This document shows positions 51,186 through 60,130 of a stretch of 64,000 nt of DNA, piece after piece. The notes below the pieces were generated by a model. That model worked only from the letters and a program-made list of their open reading frames with translations. It ran no database searches and was not told the origin of the DNA. Origin of the DNA: UBA4427 sp045106235. Lineage in GTDB: Bacteria; Myxococcota_A; UBA9160; UBA4427. The position numbers and the translations under genes were made by a program. Numbering within the stretch: the stretch's first letter is position 1; every line of letters starts with the position of its first letter. The stretch spans positions 52,084-116,083 of the forward strand of contig JBGCEJ010000041.1 of the NCBI GenBank assembly GCA_045106235.1, given 5' to 3'.

Positions 51186-52771
51186 GGATTGGTCCAGGCG
51201 CGGAGGGCTTGGTCGGAGATCGAGGCGAGGGGCGGGGCCTGGCCCTGGGCCGCGCGCGCGCGCGGTGCCGCAACCTGAACCGCGCCTTCTGCTAAGCGGA
51301 GCTGCCAGCCTTCGGCCGTTCGTTCGCGGGGTGCGACGAGATTTTCCTGACTTGCTCTGGCCGAGTAGGCCGCGACGTCGCGGAGTGCGATATCGAGAAG
51401 GCCTCCGCGTCCCTTTCGGAGCCCGCCAAGAACGAGGGCGGCGAGGTGCATGCCCGTGAGCGGGTCGGCTACGGCATCGCCGCAGAAGGTCGGGGTTTCC
51501 GCGGGGCTTTCGTTCTCCTGGAGGGCCCAGCCGAGGCCCGCGGCGACGCCGGCATCGTCGCCGAAGGCAATTCCGGGATCGGCGCGGCCATAGCCCGTGA
51601 TTGAAGCCCAAATGCGTCCTGGTTTCGCGCTCACCCAGCTCGGGGCGTCGTAGCCGAGCTGGGATAGGGCGCGGGGGCGTGCGCTCTCGATGACCAGATC
51701 GGCGTGTTCGAGGATCGCTTCGAAGCGGTTTCGGTCGCCGGGGGCTTTTAGGTCGAGCGCGCAACCCTGTTTACGGCCGTGCATCAGATCGAAGAAGGCC
51801 GCGGGGCCGAGGCGTGCGCCGTCGGGGCGATCCGGGCTTTCGATCTTCAGGACTTCGATGCCACATTCAGCCAGCAGGTCCGCGGCGAGGGGCCCGGCCC
51901 AGAGTGTCGAAAGGTCGAGGAGTCGGAGAGGGCGATCGGACCCGATTTGCGTGAACGCGCCGGTCGGGCGGGGGGCGACTTCGCTTCCGTGACTGAAGTG
52001 GGCGAGAGCGCCGATCTGCTCGGGCGCGGGGAGGTTTCTTGGGGCCTCCGCCACGGCGAGTCCCAGGAGCCGAGCTCGATCGACGAGTCGCGCGACATCT
52101 TGGGATTGGATGGCCTCCGCGAGGGCTCGCCAGCGTGGCTCGGCATGCAGATCGCTCTCGGATTTCCAGACGGGATCGGCAGCGATTTCGAGCCAAGCCG
52201 GCAGGCTCTGCCAATCGACTTCGCGCGGGAGGTGAACGGCGATGACCCCATTTTGCGCGGTAAGAAGTCGCGCCGCGCCGCCGCAGGAGACATCGCCGCG
52301 CCGTGACAGTCCGGCGATTGCAGCCCGCTCACCGAGCAAGGCCGGGGCATCCAGATGCGCAAAAACGTTTCCGGGCGAGAGCGCGCGGAGTGCGACTTCC
52401 GCCCCCCGGGCCGCTGTGGCCAGCGCTCCCGCGGCGAATTCTGGGGGGCCGTCGGCCGTGCCACTGAGATACATCGCGCCGGAGCGGGCCCATTCCTCAG
52501 CGGGCGTGGTCGAGGCGGAATCTGCGGCGCGGTGGGCCTCTCGGCCGCCCGCTTGGGCCTCGATCGGGGCCGAAGTGGAGGCGGCAGTGGAGGCGGCAAT
52601 GGAGTGGGCTCCGGAATGGGCACCGGAGGCGAGGGACGCAGGTAAGCCGCATTCCTGCAGCAGCTTCTCGGCATGTGCGAGCGCCTTGGATGGCGTGGGA
52701 AACGGCTTAGGTTCCCGGCGCTGAATAGGGCCGTTCACGGGGAGAGGGAGGTTTTTTCGGGGGCGGCTCAT
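51179..52771 (-). CDS. CaiB-type CoA transferase with degenerate N-terminal half
   Basis: 530 residues. The C-terminal portion (from about 275) is canonical: LRLLDLSTLWAGPLAADLLAECGIEVLKIE in pieces, and the catalytic Asp in AFGDDAGVAAGLG. The N-terminal 270 residues look like the second part of a CoA transferase (LGERAAIAGLSRRGDVSCGGAARLLTA) with loss of key motifs, so this is a circularly arranged or duplicated-and-decayed form seen in actinobacteria. A SGAHSGAHSIAASTAAST stretch at about 49-66 is an internal repeat encoded by tandem codons. It diverges from the small three-Cys protein. Confidence 0.83.
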   Translation of the reverse strand: MSRPRKNLPLPVNGPIQRREPKPFPTPSKALAHAEKLLQECGLPASLASGAHSGAHSIAASTAASTSAPIEAQAGGREAHRAADSASTTPAEEWARSGAMYLSGTADGPPEFAAGALATAARGAEVALRALSPGNVFAHLDAPALLGERAAIAGLSRRGDVSCGGAARLLTAQNGVIAVHLPREVDWQSLPAWLEIAADPVWKSESDLHAEPRWRALAEAIQSQDVARLVDRARLLGLAVAEAPRNLPAPEQIGALAHFSHGSEVAPRPTGAFTQIGSDRPLRLLDLSTLWAGPLAADLLAECGIEVLKIESPDRPDGARLGPAAFFDLMHGRKQGCALDLKAPGDRNRFEAILEHADLVIESARPRALSQLGYDAPSWVSAKPGRIWASITGYGRADPGIAFGDDAGVAAGLGWALQENESPAETPTFCGDAVADPLTGMHLAALVLGGLRKGRGGLLDIALRDVAAYSARASQENLVAPRERTAEGWQLRLAEGAVQVAAPRARAAQGQAPPLASISDQALRAWTNPC

Positions 52772-52907
52772 CGGTTTCTCGCGCTGGGATCACGATAGCA
52801 TTCGATCTCGGGAATCCGTATTCTCGGTCATCCTGCGCAAATCTAGACCGAGCGGGCAAGCGTCGAAGAACGTCGTGCCGATCGGCTTTAAGAGAGGAAT
52901 AAGAGGA

Positions 52908-53219
52908 ATGGCTGTTTTCAAGGCGGGTTCGCGACTGAAGAGTGCGGTGTGCAACTCGGAGCTGATGGTCGTGCAAGCGCCGGCGGGCGATGTAGATCTG
53001 ACCTGCGGCGGTGCTCCTGTGGTCGAGCTGGCTGCGGACGCGCCGGCGGGTGGTGCGATCGATGACGCGCATAAGAACGGCACTCAGATGGGCAAGCGCT
53101 ACACGAATGAAGCCGGCGATATTGAGGTTCTCTGCACGAAGCCGGGAGAGGGTTCGCTCGCGATTGGCGGTACGGCACTCGAACTGAAGGGCGCGAAGCC
53201 GCTGCCGTCCTCGGACTAG
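52908..53219 (+). CDS. Conserved-looking three-cysteine small protein
   Basis: 103 residues with AAGAGGA before ATG 52908 (MAVFKAGSRLKSAVC). Cys15, Cys33 (DLTCGGAPVV) and Cys76 (EVLCTKPG) might bind a metal or cofactor. No signal peptide. From memory, similar small proteins sit upstream of acyl-CoA synthetase genes in mycobacteria-like loci, but no function is known to me. It leads the plus-strand acyl-CoA synthetase-crotonase-CoA transferase run. The frame upstream to 52875 has another Met, less favoured. Confidence 0.7.
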   Translation: MAVFKAGSRLKSAVCNSELMVVQAPAGDVDLTCGGAPVVELAADAPAGGAIDDAHKNGTQMGKRYTNEAGDIEVLCTKPGEGSLAIGGTALELKGAKPLPSSD

Positions 53220-53224
53220 CTTCT

Positions 53225-53242
53225 CCTTCGTTTCCTTCGTTT
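53225..53242. repeat. 9-base tandem repeat after the small-protein stop
   Basis: CCTTCGTTT is repeated twice without gap (53225-53233, 53234-53242), 6 bases past the TAG at 53217-53219, and is followed by a partly similar CGATTTCCG. Confidence 0.65.
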
Positions 53243-53312
53243 CGATTTCCGTCCACGACTCTTCCGCGCGCGCTCTGCGCGCACGCATCCTGACCCAGAA
53301 CGCGAGACTCCG

Positions 53313-54845
53313 ATGAACCTGATGATGATTCTTGAAATGGCGGCCGGTGCCTTTGGTGATCGGGTGGCCTTCCAGAACGGCGACGACCAGCTGACCTACC
53401 AGCAGCTCTTCGACGCAGCGGGGGCGCTTGCGGCTTCGCTAGATGATGGTCGGACGAAGCATCTCGCGATGCTGGATGTGAGCACGCTGGCTCTGCCGAT
53501 CGGGGTTTTCGGGGCTTCTTGGGCGGGGGTGCCTTTTGCGCCGCTCAATTACCGCCTAACGGATTCTGAGTTGGATTCGCTGATTGCGCAGCTCCATCCG
53601 GGGCGACTTGTGACGGACGCGGAGCGGGCTGCGCGTTTGGGAGAGAAGTTCGAGTCCCCGGACGGGGCCGATTTTGTCGCGGTGGGATCACGCGAGGATT
53701 TGCTCGGTCAGGTGCGCGGAGACGGGGCAAAACCGTCGGAGACGCCTTGGTCGATGGAGCCGGAAGATACGGCGATTCTGCTTTTCACGAGTGGTACGAC
53801 GGGCGCGCCTAAGGCGGCGGTTCTTCGCCAGAAGCATCTCGTTTCGTATGTCCTCGGGACGGTGGAGTTTATGGGCGCCGACGAGAAGGATGCTTCTCTA
53901 AACTGCGTGCCGCCGTACCATATTGCCGGCATGGCAGCGATTGCGAGCTCGGTTTACTCGGGGCGCCGCGTGATCCAGATGGCGAATTTTACGGCGGACG
54001 GTTGGCTTGAAACGGCACGCAAAGAGGAAGTCACCCATGCTTTCGTCGTGCCGACCATGCTTTCGCGCATTGTCGATGCCCTCGACGGACAAGCCGACGC
54101 GGGGCTGCCGAGCCTGCGCGCGCTGTCCTACGGCGGCGGAAAGATGCCGCAATCTGTGATCGAAAAGGCGATGAAGCTTTTTCCGGGAACGGATTTCACG
54201 AACGCGTACGGACTGACCGAGACGAGCTCGACGATTTCGCTGCTCGCGCCGCAGGATCATCGCGACGCGATGGAGAGCGCGGACGAAGGCGTTCGGCGAC
54301 GGATTGTTTCCGTGGGGCAGCCCTTGCCGACCATCGAAGTGAGTATCCGGGATGCGGATGACCATTCCGAACTGCCCGCAGGCGAACGAGGGCTGATCTT
54401 CGTGCGCGGCGAGCAGGTTTCGGGGGAATATCGCGGGAAGGGCAGCCTGCTCGACGAAGAGGGCTGGTTCAATACGCGGGACGGCGGCTACCTGGATGAA
54501 GGCGGCTATCTCTTCCTCGAAGGCCGAATGGATGATGTGATTGTGCGCGGCGGAGAAAATATGTCGCCGGGTGAAATCGAAGACGTTCTTTTGACCCATG
54601 CTGCGGTCGCAGATGCCTGCGTGATCGGGATTCCGAGTGAGCAATGGGGCGAGGCGGTGGCTTCGGTGATCGTGCTGAAGGAGAAGGCGGAAGCTTCGGC
54701 CGAGGAACTTCAGGCCTGGGTGAAAGAGCGGCTTCGCTCTTCGCGGACGCCAGAGCGCATCGAGTTCTGGGAAGAGCTGCCCTACAACGAGACGGGCAAG
54801 CTCCTGCGACGCAAGGTGCGGGAAGCCTTTCAGGGCGAGGCCTAA
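53313..54845 (+). CDS. Acyl-CoA synthetase (class I adenylate-forming enzyme)
   Basis: 510 residues. The phosphate-binding loop is ILLFTSGTTGAPK (about 155-167). NAYGLTETSS is motif A5, and GWFNTRDGGYLDEGGYLFLEGR with DDVIVRGGENMSPGEIE forms A7-A8. The C-terminal catalytic Lys is in PYNETGKLLRRKVRE. It makes an acyl-adenylate from ATP and then an acyl-CoA. The chain preference cannot be read from the pocket. The next gene starts 5 bases past its stop, so it should feed the crotonase. Confidence 0.92.
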   Translation: MNLMMILEMAAGAFGDRVAFQNGDDQLTYQQLFDAAGALAASLDDGRTKHLAMLDVSTLALPIGVFGASWAGVPFAPLNYRLTDSELDSLIAQLHPGRLVTDAERAARLGEKFESPDGADFVAVGSREDLLGQVRGDGAKPSETPWSMEPEDTAILLFTSGTTGAPKAAVLRQKHLVSYVLGTVEFMGADEKDASLNCVPPYHIAGMAAIASSVYSGRRVIQMANFTADGWLETARKEEVTHAFVVPTMLSRIVDALDGQADAGLPSLRALSYGGGKMPQSVIEKAMKLFPGTDFTNAYGLTETSSTISLLAPQDHRDAMESADEGVRRRIVSVGQPLPTIEVSIRDADDHSELPAGERGLIFVRGEQVSGEYRGKGSLLDEEGWFNTRDGGYLDEGGYLFLEGRMDDVIVRGGENMSPGEIEDVLLTHAAVADACVIGIPSEQWGEAVASVIVLKEKAEASAEELQAWVKERLRSSRTPERIEFWEELPYNETGKLLRRKVREAFQGEA

Positions 54846-54850
54846 GCGGG

Positions 54851-55969
54851 ATGCATCCGCCGCGTTTTGACGCCGCGGAGCTGATCCGGTTCTTGGTCGA
54901 CCCCAGCGCGGCGGAATCCCTTTCGCCGGCGACCGAAGGCCCTGGCGTGGTCGTGCTCGACCTCGCGGCGACGCCGGCGGAGGCCGCGCGACTCGCTGAA
55001 GCGGAGCTCCTGGAGGCGCTCCCGATTCTGCCTTGTGTGACGATTGCGGTCGGGGCGGATCCCGATGATTTGGCGGGGCGAGCGCTGGCCCAAATCTGCG
55101 ATGTGCAGGTGGACTCGGATGAATCTCTCTCGATTCTGCTCGCAGGCTTCGAGGCGACTCCGCTCGCGGCCTTGGCCTTTGCGCAGCTGCTCCGGGGTGC
55201 GCCGCGCGCGTCGGTTCACGCCGGCTTGGTCGCGGAGTCCTTCGTCTACTCGACGCTCCAGGCGGGGCCTGAGTTCGCGGCTTGGCGCGCGGATTGGGAA
55301 GCCCGCCGCGGGCGAAAGGGGCGAAAGGGGCGGACGGTGCGCGCTGGTCGAGCGGGAGCGAAGCGCGTCGGGGCGCTCGGGGCATCGCCCCAGGATGCCG
55401 CCGAGCCGGCTTGCCGACTTGCGCGGGAGGGGGACGAACTCTCGCTGACGCTGTCGCGGCCCGAAAAGCACAACGCTTTTTCGGCGGCGATGCGGGACGG
55501 GGTGGCGGAGGGACTCGCCGTCGCGTTGGCCGATCCCGGGATTCAGGAAGTGGTCCTGCGCGGGGAGGGCACGTCGTTTTGCAGCGGCGGGGATCTTGAC
55601 GAGTTCGGCTCCTTTCCGGATCCGGCGCGGGCGCATGTGATTCGAACGACGCGGAGCCCGGCGCTGCTCCTTGCGCGGCTTGCGAGCCGCGTGCGATGCG
55701 AAGTGCAGGGGGCCTGCGTCGGAGCAGGGGTTGAGCTGCCCGCGTTTACGGGGCGGGTCATCGCGTCTGAGGACGCATTTTTCCAGCTTCCGGAAGTCGC
55801 GCTTGGACTGGTGCCGGGCGCGGGGGGGACGGTGAGTCTGCCGGCACGGATCGGGCGTCAGCGTACGGCTTGGCTTGGACTCTCGGGGCGTCGGATCGAT
55901 GCGCAGACTGCGCTGGATTGGGGACTGGTCGATGAGCTGCGACTCGGGCAGCATGTCACCCGGCGCTGA
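54851..55969 (+). CDS. Crotonase with degenerate crotonase-like N-terminal half
   Basis: 372 residues from ATG 54851. The C-terminal 190 residues are a crotonase: LSRPEKHNAFSAAMRDG, VVLRGEGTSFCSGGDLDEFG, CVGAGVELPAFTGRV, and one catalytic Glu kept (LPEVALGLVPGAGG). The other Glu is replaced by Trp (TAWLGLSG). The first 165 residues look like a decayed crotonase without active site (VVVLDLAATPAEAARL, PLAALAFAQLLRG, GLVAESFVYSTLQAGPEF). An Arg/Gly-rich linker (RRGRKGRKGRTVRAGRAG) joins them. It is tightly linked to the acyl-CoA synthetase. Confidence 0.83.
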   Translation: MHPPRFDAAELIRFLVDPSAAESLSPATEGPGVVVLDLAATPAEAARLAEAELLEALPILPCVTIAVGADPDDLAGRALAQICDVQVDSDESLSILLAGFEATPLAALAFAQLLRGAPRASVHAGLVAESFVYSTLQAGPEFAAWRADWEARRGRKGRKGRTVRAGRAGAKRVGALGASPQDAAEPACRLAREGDELSLTLSRPEKHNAFSAAMRDGVAEGLAVALADPGIQEVVLRGEGTSFCSGGDLDEFGSFPDPARAHVIRTTRSPALLLARLASRVRCEVQGACVGAGVELPAFTGRVIASEDAFFQLPEVALGLVPGAGGTVSLPARIGRQRTAWLGLSGRRIDAQTALDWGLVDELRLGQHVTRR

Positions 55970-56038
55970 AGCGGGCGTCCCAGCAAGACCGAATTAGATA
56001 AGGCATGAAACGCCGCGGAATCGCGGCAGGGAGAAGGC

Positions 56039-57244
56039 ATGAGCGGACCGCTCGAAGGGGTGAAAGTCGTTGAAATGGGTGTCTGGGTCGCGGGTCCCGC
56101 GGCAGGGGGCATCTTGGCCGACTGGGGGGCGGATGTCGTGAAGCTCGAGCCGCCCGGGCTCGGCGATCCCGCGCGGATGTTTCAGTACATGCTGGGCGGC
56201 GATATGCCCTTCAATCCCGTTTTCGAAAATGATAACCGCAGTAAGCGGAGCATCGTCGCTGACCTCCGGAAAGAAGAAGGGCTGAAGATCGCCTTGGAAT
56301 TGATCCGAGAGGCCGATGTGTTTGTGACGAATATTCGGCCAGCGGCGCTCAAGCGACTCGGCTTGGATTCGGACACGCTCTGCGAACGATTCCCGAAGCT
56401 GATCTACACCGTGATTACGGGCTACGGCCTCGACGGGCCCGAGGCCGATCGCGCTGCGTACGATGTGGCCGCTTTTTGGTCGCGGTCGGGGATCGCACAT
56501 GCGCTTACGCAACCGGGGTCGCATCCGCCGCATCAGCGCGGCGGCATGGGCGATCACAACGCCGGCCTCGCCGCGGCGTCCGGGGTTTGCGCCGCGTTGT
56601 ACCAGCGGGAGAAGTCGGGGAAGGGCCAGGTCGTCTCGACTTCGCTGCTCCGTGAAGGGGTGTATACGCTCTCCTTCGATCTCGCCGTGGCGATGCGGTA
56701 CGGACTCACGATTCAGGTGGGGAACCGTGCGACGATGGGGAACCCGGCGATCAACAACTACGCCGATTCGGAGGGCGATTTCTTCTGGATCGTGGGGCTC
56801 GAAGGCGAACGCCATTGGCCGCCACTTGCGCGAGCGGTGGGCCATCCGGAATGGATCGAAGATCCGCGCTATGCGAATCCCAGGGATCGCGCTGCCAACG
56901 CCGAAGGGCTGATCAAGGACCTCGACGCGATCTTTGCGACGAAGACGCGCGCGGAATGGGGAGAGATCTTCGACGCGGAGGTCGATCTTTGGTGGGCTCC
57001 GGTCCAGTCGATCGAGGACGTGGTCTCGGATCCCCAGGTGATGGCGGGGGGCGGTTTCGTGGAAGTGCCGGATGGTGAGGGCACGACCTTGTTGCCCGCG
57101 ACGCCCGTCGATTTCGGGGGGACGCCCTGGGCGCCTCGCTCCATGGCTCCGAATCACGGTGAGCATACGGAGGAGATTCTGATCGAACTCGGCCGCAGTG
57201 GCGCGGAGATCAGCAAGCTTCGCGAGGACGGCATCGTCGTTTAG
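56039..57244 (+). CDS. CaiB-type CoA transferase
   Basis: 401 residues. LEGVKVVEMGVWVAGPAAGGILADWGADVVKLE in pieces opens the canonical fold; the catalytic Asp is in AAYDVAAFWSRSG. NKRS-like DNRSKRSIVADLRKEEGLKI is also present. It would form a CoA thioester from an acid made or used by the synthetase-crotonase pair. It sits 69 bases past the crotonase stop and ends the plus-strand run, followed by a strong hairpin. Confidence 0.9.
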   Translation: MSGPLEGVKVVEMGVWVAGPAAGGILADWGADVVKLEPPGLGDPARMFQYMLGGDMPFNPVFENDNRSKRSIVADLRKEEGLKIALELIREADVFVTNIRPAALKRLGLDSDTLCERFPKLIYTVITGYGLDGPEADRAAYDVAAFWSRSGIAHALTQPGSHPPHQRGGMGDHNAGLAAASGVCAALYQREKSGKGQVVSTSLLREGVYTLSFDLAVAMRYGLTIQVGNRATMGNPAINNYADSEGDFFWIVGLEGERHWPPLARAVGHPEWIEDPRYANPRDRAANAEGLIKDLDAIFATKTRAEWGEIFDAEVDLWWAPVQSIEDVVSDPQVMAGGGFVEVPDGEGTTLLPATPVDFGGTPWAPRSMAPNHGEHTEEILIELGRSGAEISKLREDGIVV

Positions 57245-57251
57245 CGAAGGT

Positions 57252-57281
57252 TCCGTCCGGGGACTTTTGTTCCCGGACGGA
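57252..57281. terminator. Strong bidirectional terminator-like hairpin
   Basis: A 13-base stem (57252-57264 with 57269-57281, one G-U pair) closes over a TTTT loop. It lies 7 bases past the CoA transferase stop and 56 bases from the convergent OMP stop. GC-rich stem and tetraloop favour termination, though no T-run follows on either strand. Confidence 0.6.
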
Positions 57282-57337
57282 GCTGATTGGCCGCTTAGGC
57301 GCGGCGCTCTGCGTGGATTGAAGACGCCGCGGGCCTG

Positions 57338-58045
57338 CTAGAAGGCGATGCGGGCGCCGCCGACCTGCCACGAATAGAAGAACTCTTGGCTGAGCGCTTC
57401 GTTCGGAAGGAAGTTGAAGGTCATGTGGGAGCCGAGGAAGAGGTGCTCACTGATCTGGTATTCGATTCCGACACCGAAGTTGATGAGGAAATCGGTCGCG
57501 GAGTTATCGTTGGAACGGTCATCGTCTTCGACAACGGCGAAACCGAGACCGACAAAGCCGTAGGGCTGGACGCGTTCAAGTCCTGCAACGCCAATATCCG
57601 GGATATTGATGAAGAGATTGAGCGTCGGCGCGATAATCGTTTCATCTTCGTCGATGCCGACCTGGAGCATGGGGCCCACGGCGACGAATCGATCGAAGTA
57701 GTAGGGAAAGTCGAAGTTGAGCAGAAGCGATGAAGGATCAGCCGTGAAGCCTAAGCCTGCGCGGCCGGACCAGCCGCTCGCTGAGGCGTCGCCGCGATTG
57801 AAAGGGTCTCCGGCCGGCGGCTCGGGGTCCGAGTACGAATCGTATGTGTCTGACTCGTATGTCCGAGAATCGGAAGGCGGTCCCCATGAATCATCCGGCT
57901 CGCTGCCCCAGTCCTGGGCCGCCGCGGGCGTCGCGAGTGCAAAAAACAGAATCGTCGCGAGCGCCGAGGCGAAAGCCGCGCGTGCGGTTGTGGGCGCGGT
58001 TGACGAAGCGAGCGGAAGCGAAGGGCGTCGAGCGAATCGCAGCAT
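57338..58045 (-). CDS. Outer-membrane beta-barrel-like protein
   Basis: 235 residues. A signal peptide is cut near TPAAAQDWG. A low-complexity acidic/Tyr/Ser region (WGSEPDDSWGPPSDSRTYES and on) follows. The rest (about 90-235) alternates polar and nonpolar residues as in small eight-strand barrels: SGRAGLGFTADPSSLLLNFDFPYYF in pieces, PYGFVGLGFAVVEDD, FLINFGVGIEYQISEHLFLGSHM in pieces. The C-terminus GARIAF ends in Phe, the BAM signature. Likely an OmpA-like or porin-type barrel of unknown role. Confidence 0.75.
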   Translation of the reverse strand: MLRFARRPSLPLASSTAPTTARAAFASALATILFFALATPAAAQDWGSEPDDSWGPPSDSRTYESDTYDSYSDPEPPAGDPFNRGDASASGWSGRAGLGFTADPSSLLLNFDFPYYFDRFVAVGPMLQVGIDEDETIIAPTLNLFINIPDIGVAGLERVQPYGFVGLGFAVVEDDDRSNDNSATDFLINFGVGIEYQISEHLFLGSHMTFNFLPNEALSQEFFYSWQVGGARIAF

Positions 58046-58191
58046 GATGGTCTCCTCAGATCGGGGGCGATCGATTCGGCGAGAGGTTCCGCGAAACGCG
58101 CGGCGATTTCAAGCGCCGACGGTCATGGTTTTCCTTCACGGAACATTTTTGAGTTCAGCGGCAACGAAGGCGCGCTCGGGATCGGTTTGAG

Positions 58192-59064
58192 ATGATTCGG
58201 AACGTTCATTTAGGCATGCCCTTTTGGGGCTTTGCGGATTGGCAAGGCGCGCTTTATACCCAGGACAGCCGTGCGTCTGATTTCCTCACGCAGTACGGCC
58301 GCGCATTCAATTCCGTCGAAGGCAATACGACCTTCTACGCGACGCCGAACGAACGCACCGTGGCGCGCTGGAGGGCGGAGACGCCAGACGATTTTCGTTT
58401 CTGCTTCAAATTGCCGAAAACGATTACCCATGACGCGGTTCTGTATGACGTGCGACGCGAGACAGAGGGCTTCCTCGACTGCATCGCGCCGCTGCGGGAA
58501 CGGCTGGGCCCCGTGATGGTCCAGCTGCCGCCGCATTTTGGCGCCCAAGACTTGCCGCGCCTGGACGCCTTTCTTGGGGAGCTGCCCGATGGTTTTCGCT
58601 ACGCGGTCGAGTTTCGCGACGCCGAGCTGGCTCAGGACGGGACGCCTGCGCGCTTGGCGGAGGATATTCTGGAAGAGCATGGCGTGGGGCGGGTGATCAT
58701 GGACACGCGGGCGCTGCGAGCGGGATCGCCGGATCATCCCGATGTCCTGGCCGCGCTGCATAAAAAGCCGAACCTTCCGGTTCGTGAGGAAGCGCTTTCA
58801 GAGGATCCGATCGTTCGCATCGTTTTTCATCCCGATGAAAGCGTGAATGAACGCTGGCTCGATCGCTGGTCCCGCATTCTGGCCCACTGGATTCGCGATG
58901 GTCTGCGGCCCTTCGTCTTTATCCACTCCCCGAGCAACCGCGAATCGCCCCAGATCGCGCGGGACCTGCATGCGCGTCTCGGAGCGCTCGAGCCCGTCGG
59001 CGAATTGCCGCCTTGGCCGGGGGAAGAGGGCGAGTCCGCGAGTGGGCAGCTTGCGCTTCTCTAA
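58192..59064 (+). CDS. DUF72 (YecE-like) family protein
   Basis: 290 residues. LGMPFWGFADWQGALY at the start, FNSVEGNTTFYATPNERTVARW, FRFCFKLPKTITHD, and YAVEFRDAELAQDG give the DUF72 TIM-barrel pattern. FVFIHSPSNRESP near 240 is the usual final block. DUF72 proteins have unknown enzyme activity, though some link to Fe-S proteins. The gene is divergent from the OMP and its last 23 bases overlap the methyltransferase start in another frame. Confidence 0.88.
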   Translation: MIRNVHLGMPFWGFADWQGALYTQDSRASDFLTQYGRAFNSVEGNTTFYATPNERTVARWRAETPDDFRFCFKLPKTITHDAVLYDVRRETEGFLDCIAPLRERLGPVMVQLPPHFGAQDLPRLDAFLGELPDGFRYAVEFRDAELAQDGTPARLAEDILEEHGVGRVIMDTRALRAGSPDHPDVLAALHKKPNLPVREEALSEDPIVRIVFHPDESVNERWLDRWSRILAHWIRDGLRPFVFIHSPSNRESPQIARDLHARLGALEPVGELPPWPGEEGESASGQLALL

Positions 59065-60130
59065 GCCCTCTCGCTCCCCTAACTCCTCTCGCTGTGGCAG
59101 CCCCTGTCGGGTCTGCGAGGGCGAGACCTCTTTCGCTCTGACCGCGCGGGAGATGCTCCTTGGGACGCGCGCGCATTTTGACTATTTCGAATGCGGCGCA
59201 TGCGGCTGCGTTCAGTTGGCCGCGCCCGCTTGTGATGAGGCCGACGTGGATGAGCGGAAGGAGACATACCCGGCCGACTACTACACGAAAATGCGTGAAC
59301 CGCGAATCGGGCGCGTTGGCGGTGTATTGGGATGGCGCCGGCATTGGACGCGATTCCGGCTGGGCTCTGGAGGCTTCGGGCGTCTTCTCTCCGGGCGTCG
59401 ATACGCTCGTTTTGATTGGTTTAGGCGGACGGGAACGCGGATGGGGGACAAAATTCTCGACGTGGGATGTGGCTCGGGACGGCTTCTCGCACGAATGCGC
59501 GCCGACGGTTTTGAGGACCTAACCGGTCTCGATCCTGATTTGGACTCAGAGAAGGGCGCTCGCCCCGGCCTTCGCTGGATCTCGACTTCGCTCGCGGCGG
59601 AGGTCGGGAGTGGAGCAGAAGAGGGCGAGTATGACTTGGTGATGGCCCACCATAGCTTCGAGCATATGTCCGACCCGAGAGCGGCGATGCAGGCCCTGGC
59701 ATCGCTTCTGCGCGACGGCGGTTTCATCCTGCTTCGCATTCCGCGCGCGGATAGCTGGGCCTATCGACACTACGGGGCGGATTGGTCTCAGCTGGATGCC
59801 CCGCGCCACACGCATCTCTTTACGCGGCGGAGTATCGAAATACTCTGCGCGGCTGCGGGTTTGCGAATCGCGCACGTGGAGGACGACTCGGGTCCCTTTC
59901 AGATTTGGGGGAGCGAACTCTACCGTCGTGATATCGCGCTTTCGGAGTCGCGGGCGCGGCCGGCGGGGCAGCGGTTGCGGCATCGCCTGCAGCGCCTTGC
60001 GGCGCGGAGAAAAGCTCGGGCTTTGCAGCGCCAGGGCCTAGGCGATCAGGCCTGCTTCTACCTTGAAAAGCGCGAGCCCGGCGGCCGTGGCGGTGGTTCT
60101 GGCTCTGGCTCTGGTGCTGACGCTACATGA
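59042..60130 (+). CDS. Class I SAM methyltransferase with zinc-ribbon N-terminus
   Basis: About 362 residues from a GTG at 59042 (TTG at 59051 possible). The N-terminus has CRVCEGETSF and FECGACGCVQL, a CxxC...CxxC zinc ribbon common in methyltransferases near glycan genes. The SAM motif is ILDVGCGSGRLLARM (near 139-153), then LVMAHHSFEHMSDP and GGFILLRIPR. It probably methylates a sugar or polyketide; target unknown. The frame extends to 58847 inside the DUF72 gene but is unsupported. The tail GGRGGGSGSGSGADAT is low complexity and overlaps the convergent CoA transferase stop by 8 bases. Confidence 0.82.
   Translation: MGSLRFSKPSRSPNSSRCGSPCRVCEGETSFALTAREMLLGTRAHFDYFECGACGCVQLAAPACDEADVDERKETYPADYYTKMREPRIGRVGGVLGWRRHWTRFRLGSGGFGRLLSGRRYARFDWFRRTGTRMGDKILDVGCGSGRLLARMRADGFEDLTGLDPDLDSEKGARPGLRWISTSLAAEVGSGAEEGEYDLVMAHHSFEHMSDPRAAMQALASLLRDGGFILLRIPRADSWAYRHYGADWSQLDAPRHTHLFTRRSIEILCAAAGLRIAHVEDDSGPFQIWGSELYRRDIALSESRARPAGQRLRHRLQRLAARRKARALQRQGLGDQACFYLEKREPGGRGGGSGSGSGADAT

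Noticed and set aside
51186..51764. N-terminal extension of the amidohydrolase (193 codons)
   Set aside because: It lies inside the CoA transferase gene in another frame and is Arg/Pro-rich; the ATG at 51185 gives a proper amidohydrolase start.
52560..52625. Tandem codon repeat in the CoA transferase N-half as a mobile or regulatory repeat
   Set aside because: It is in frame and encodes an Ala/Ser/His linker; an ordinary low-complexity coding repeat.
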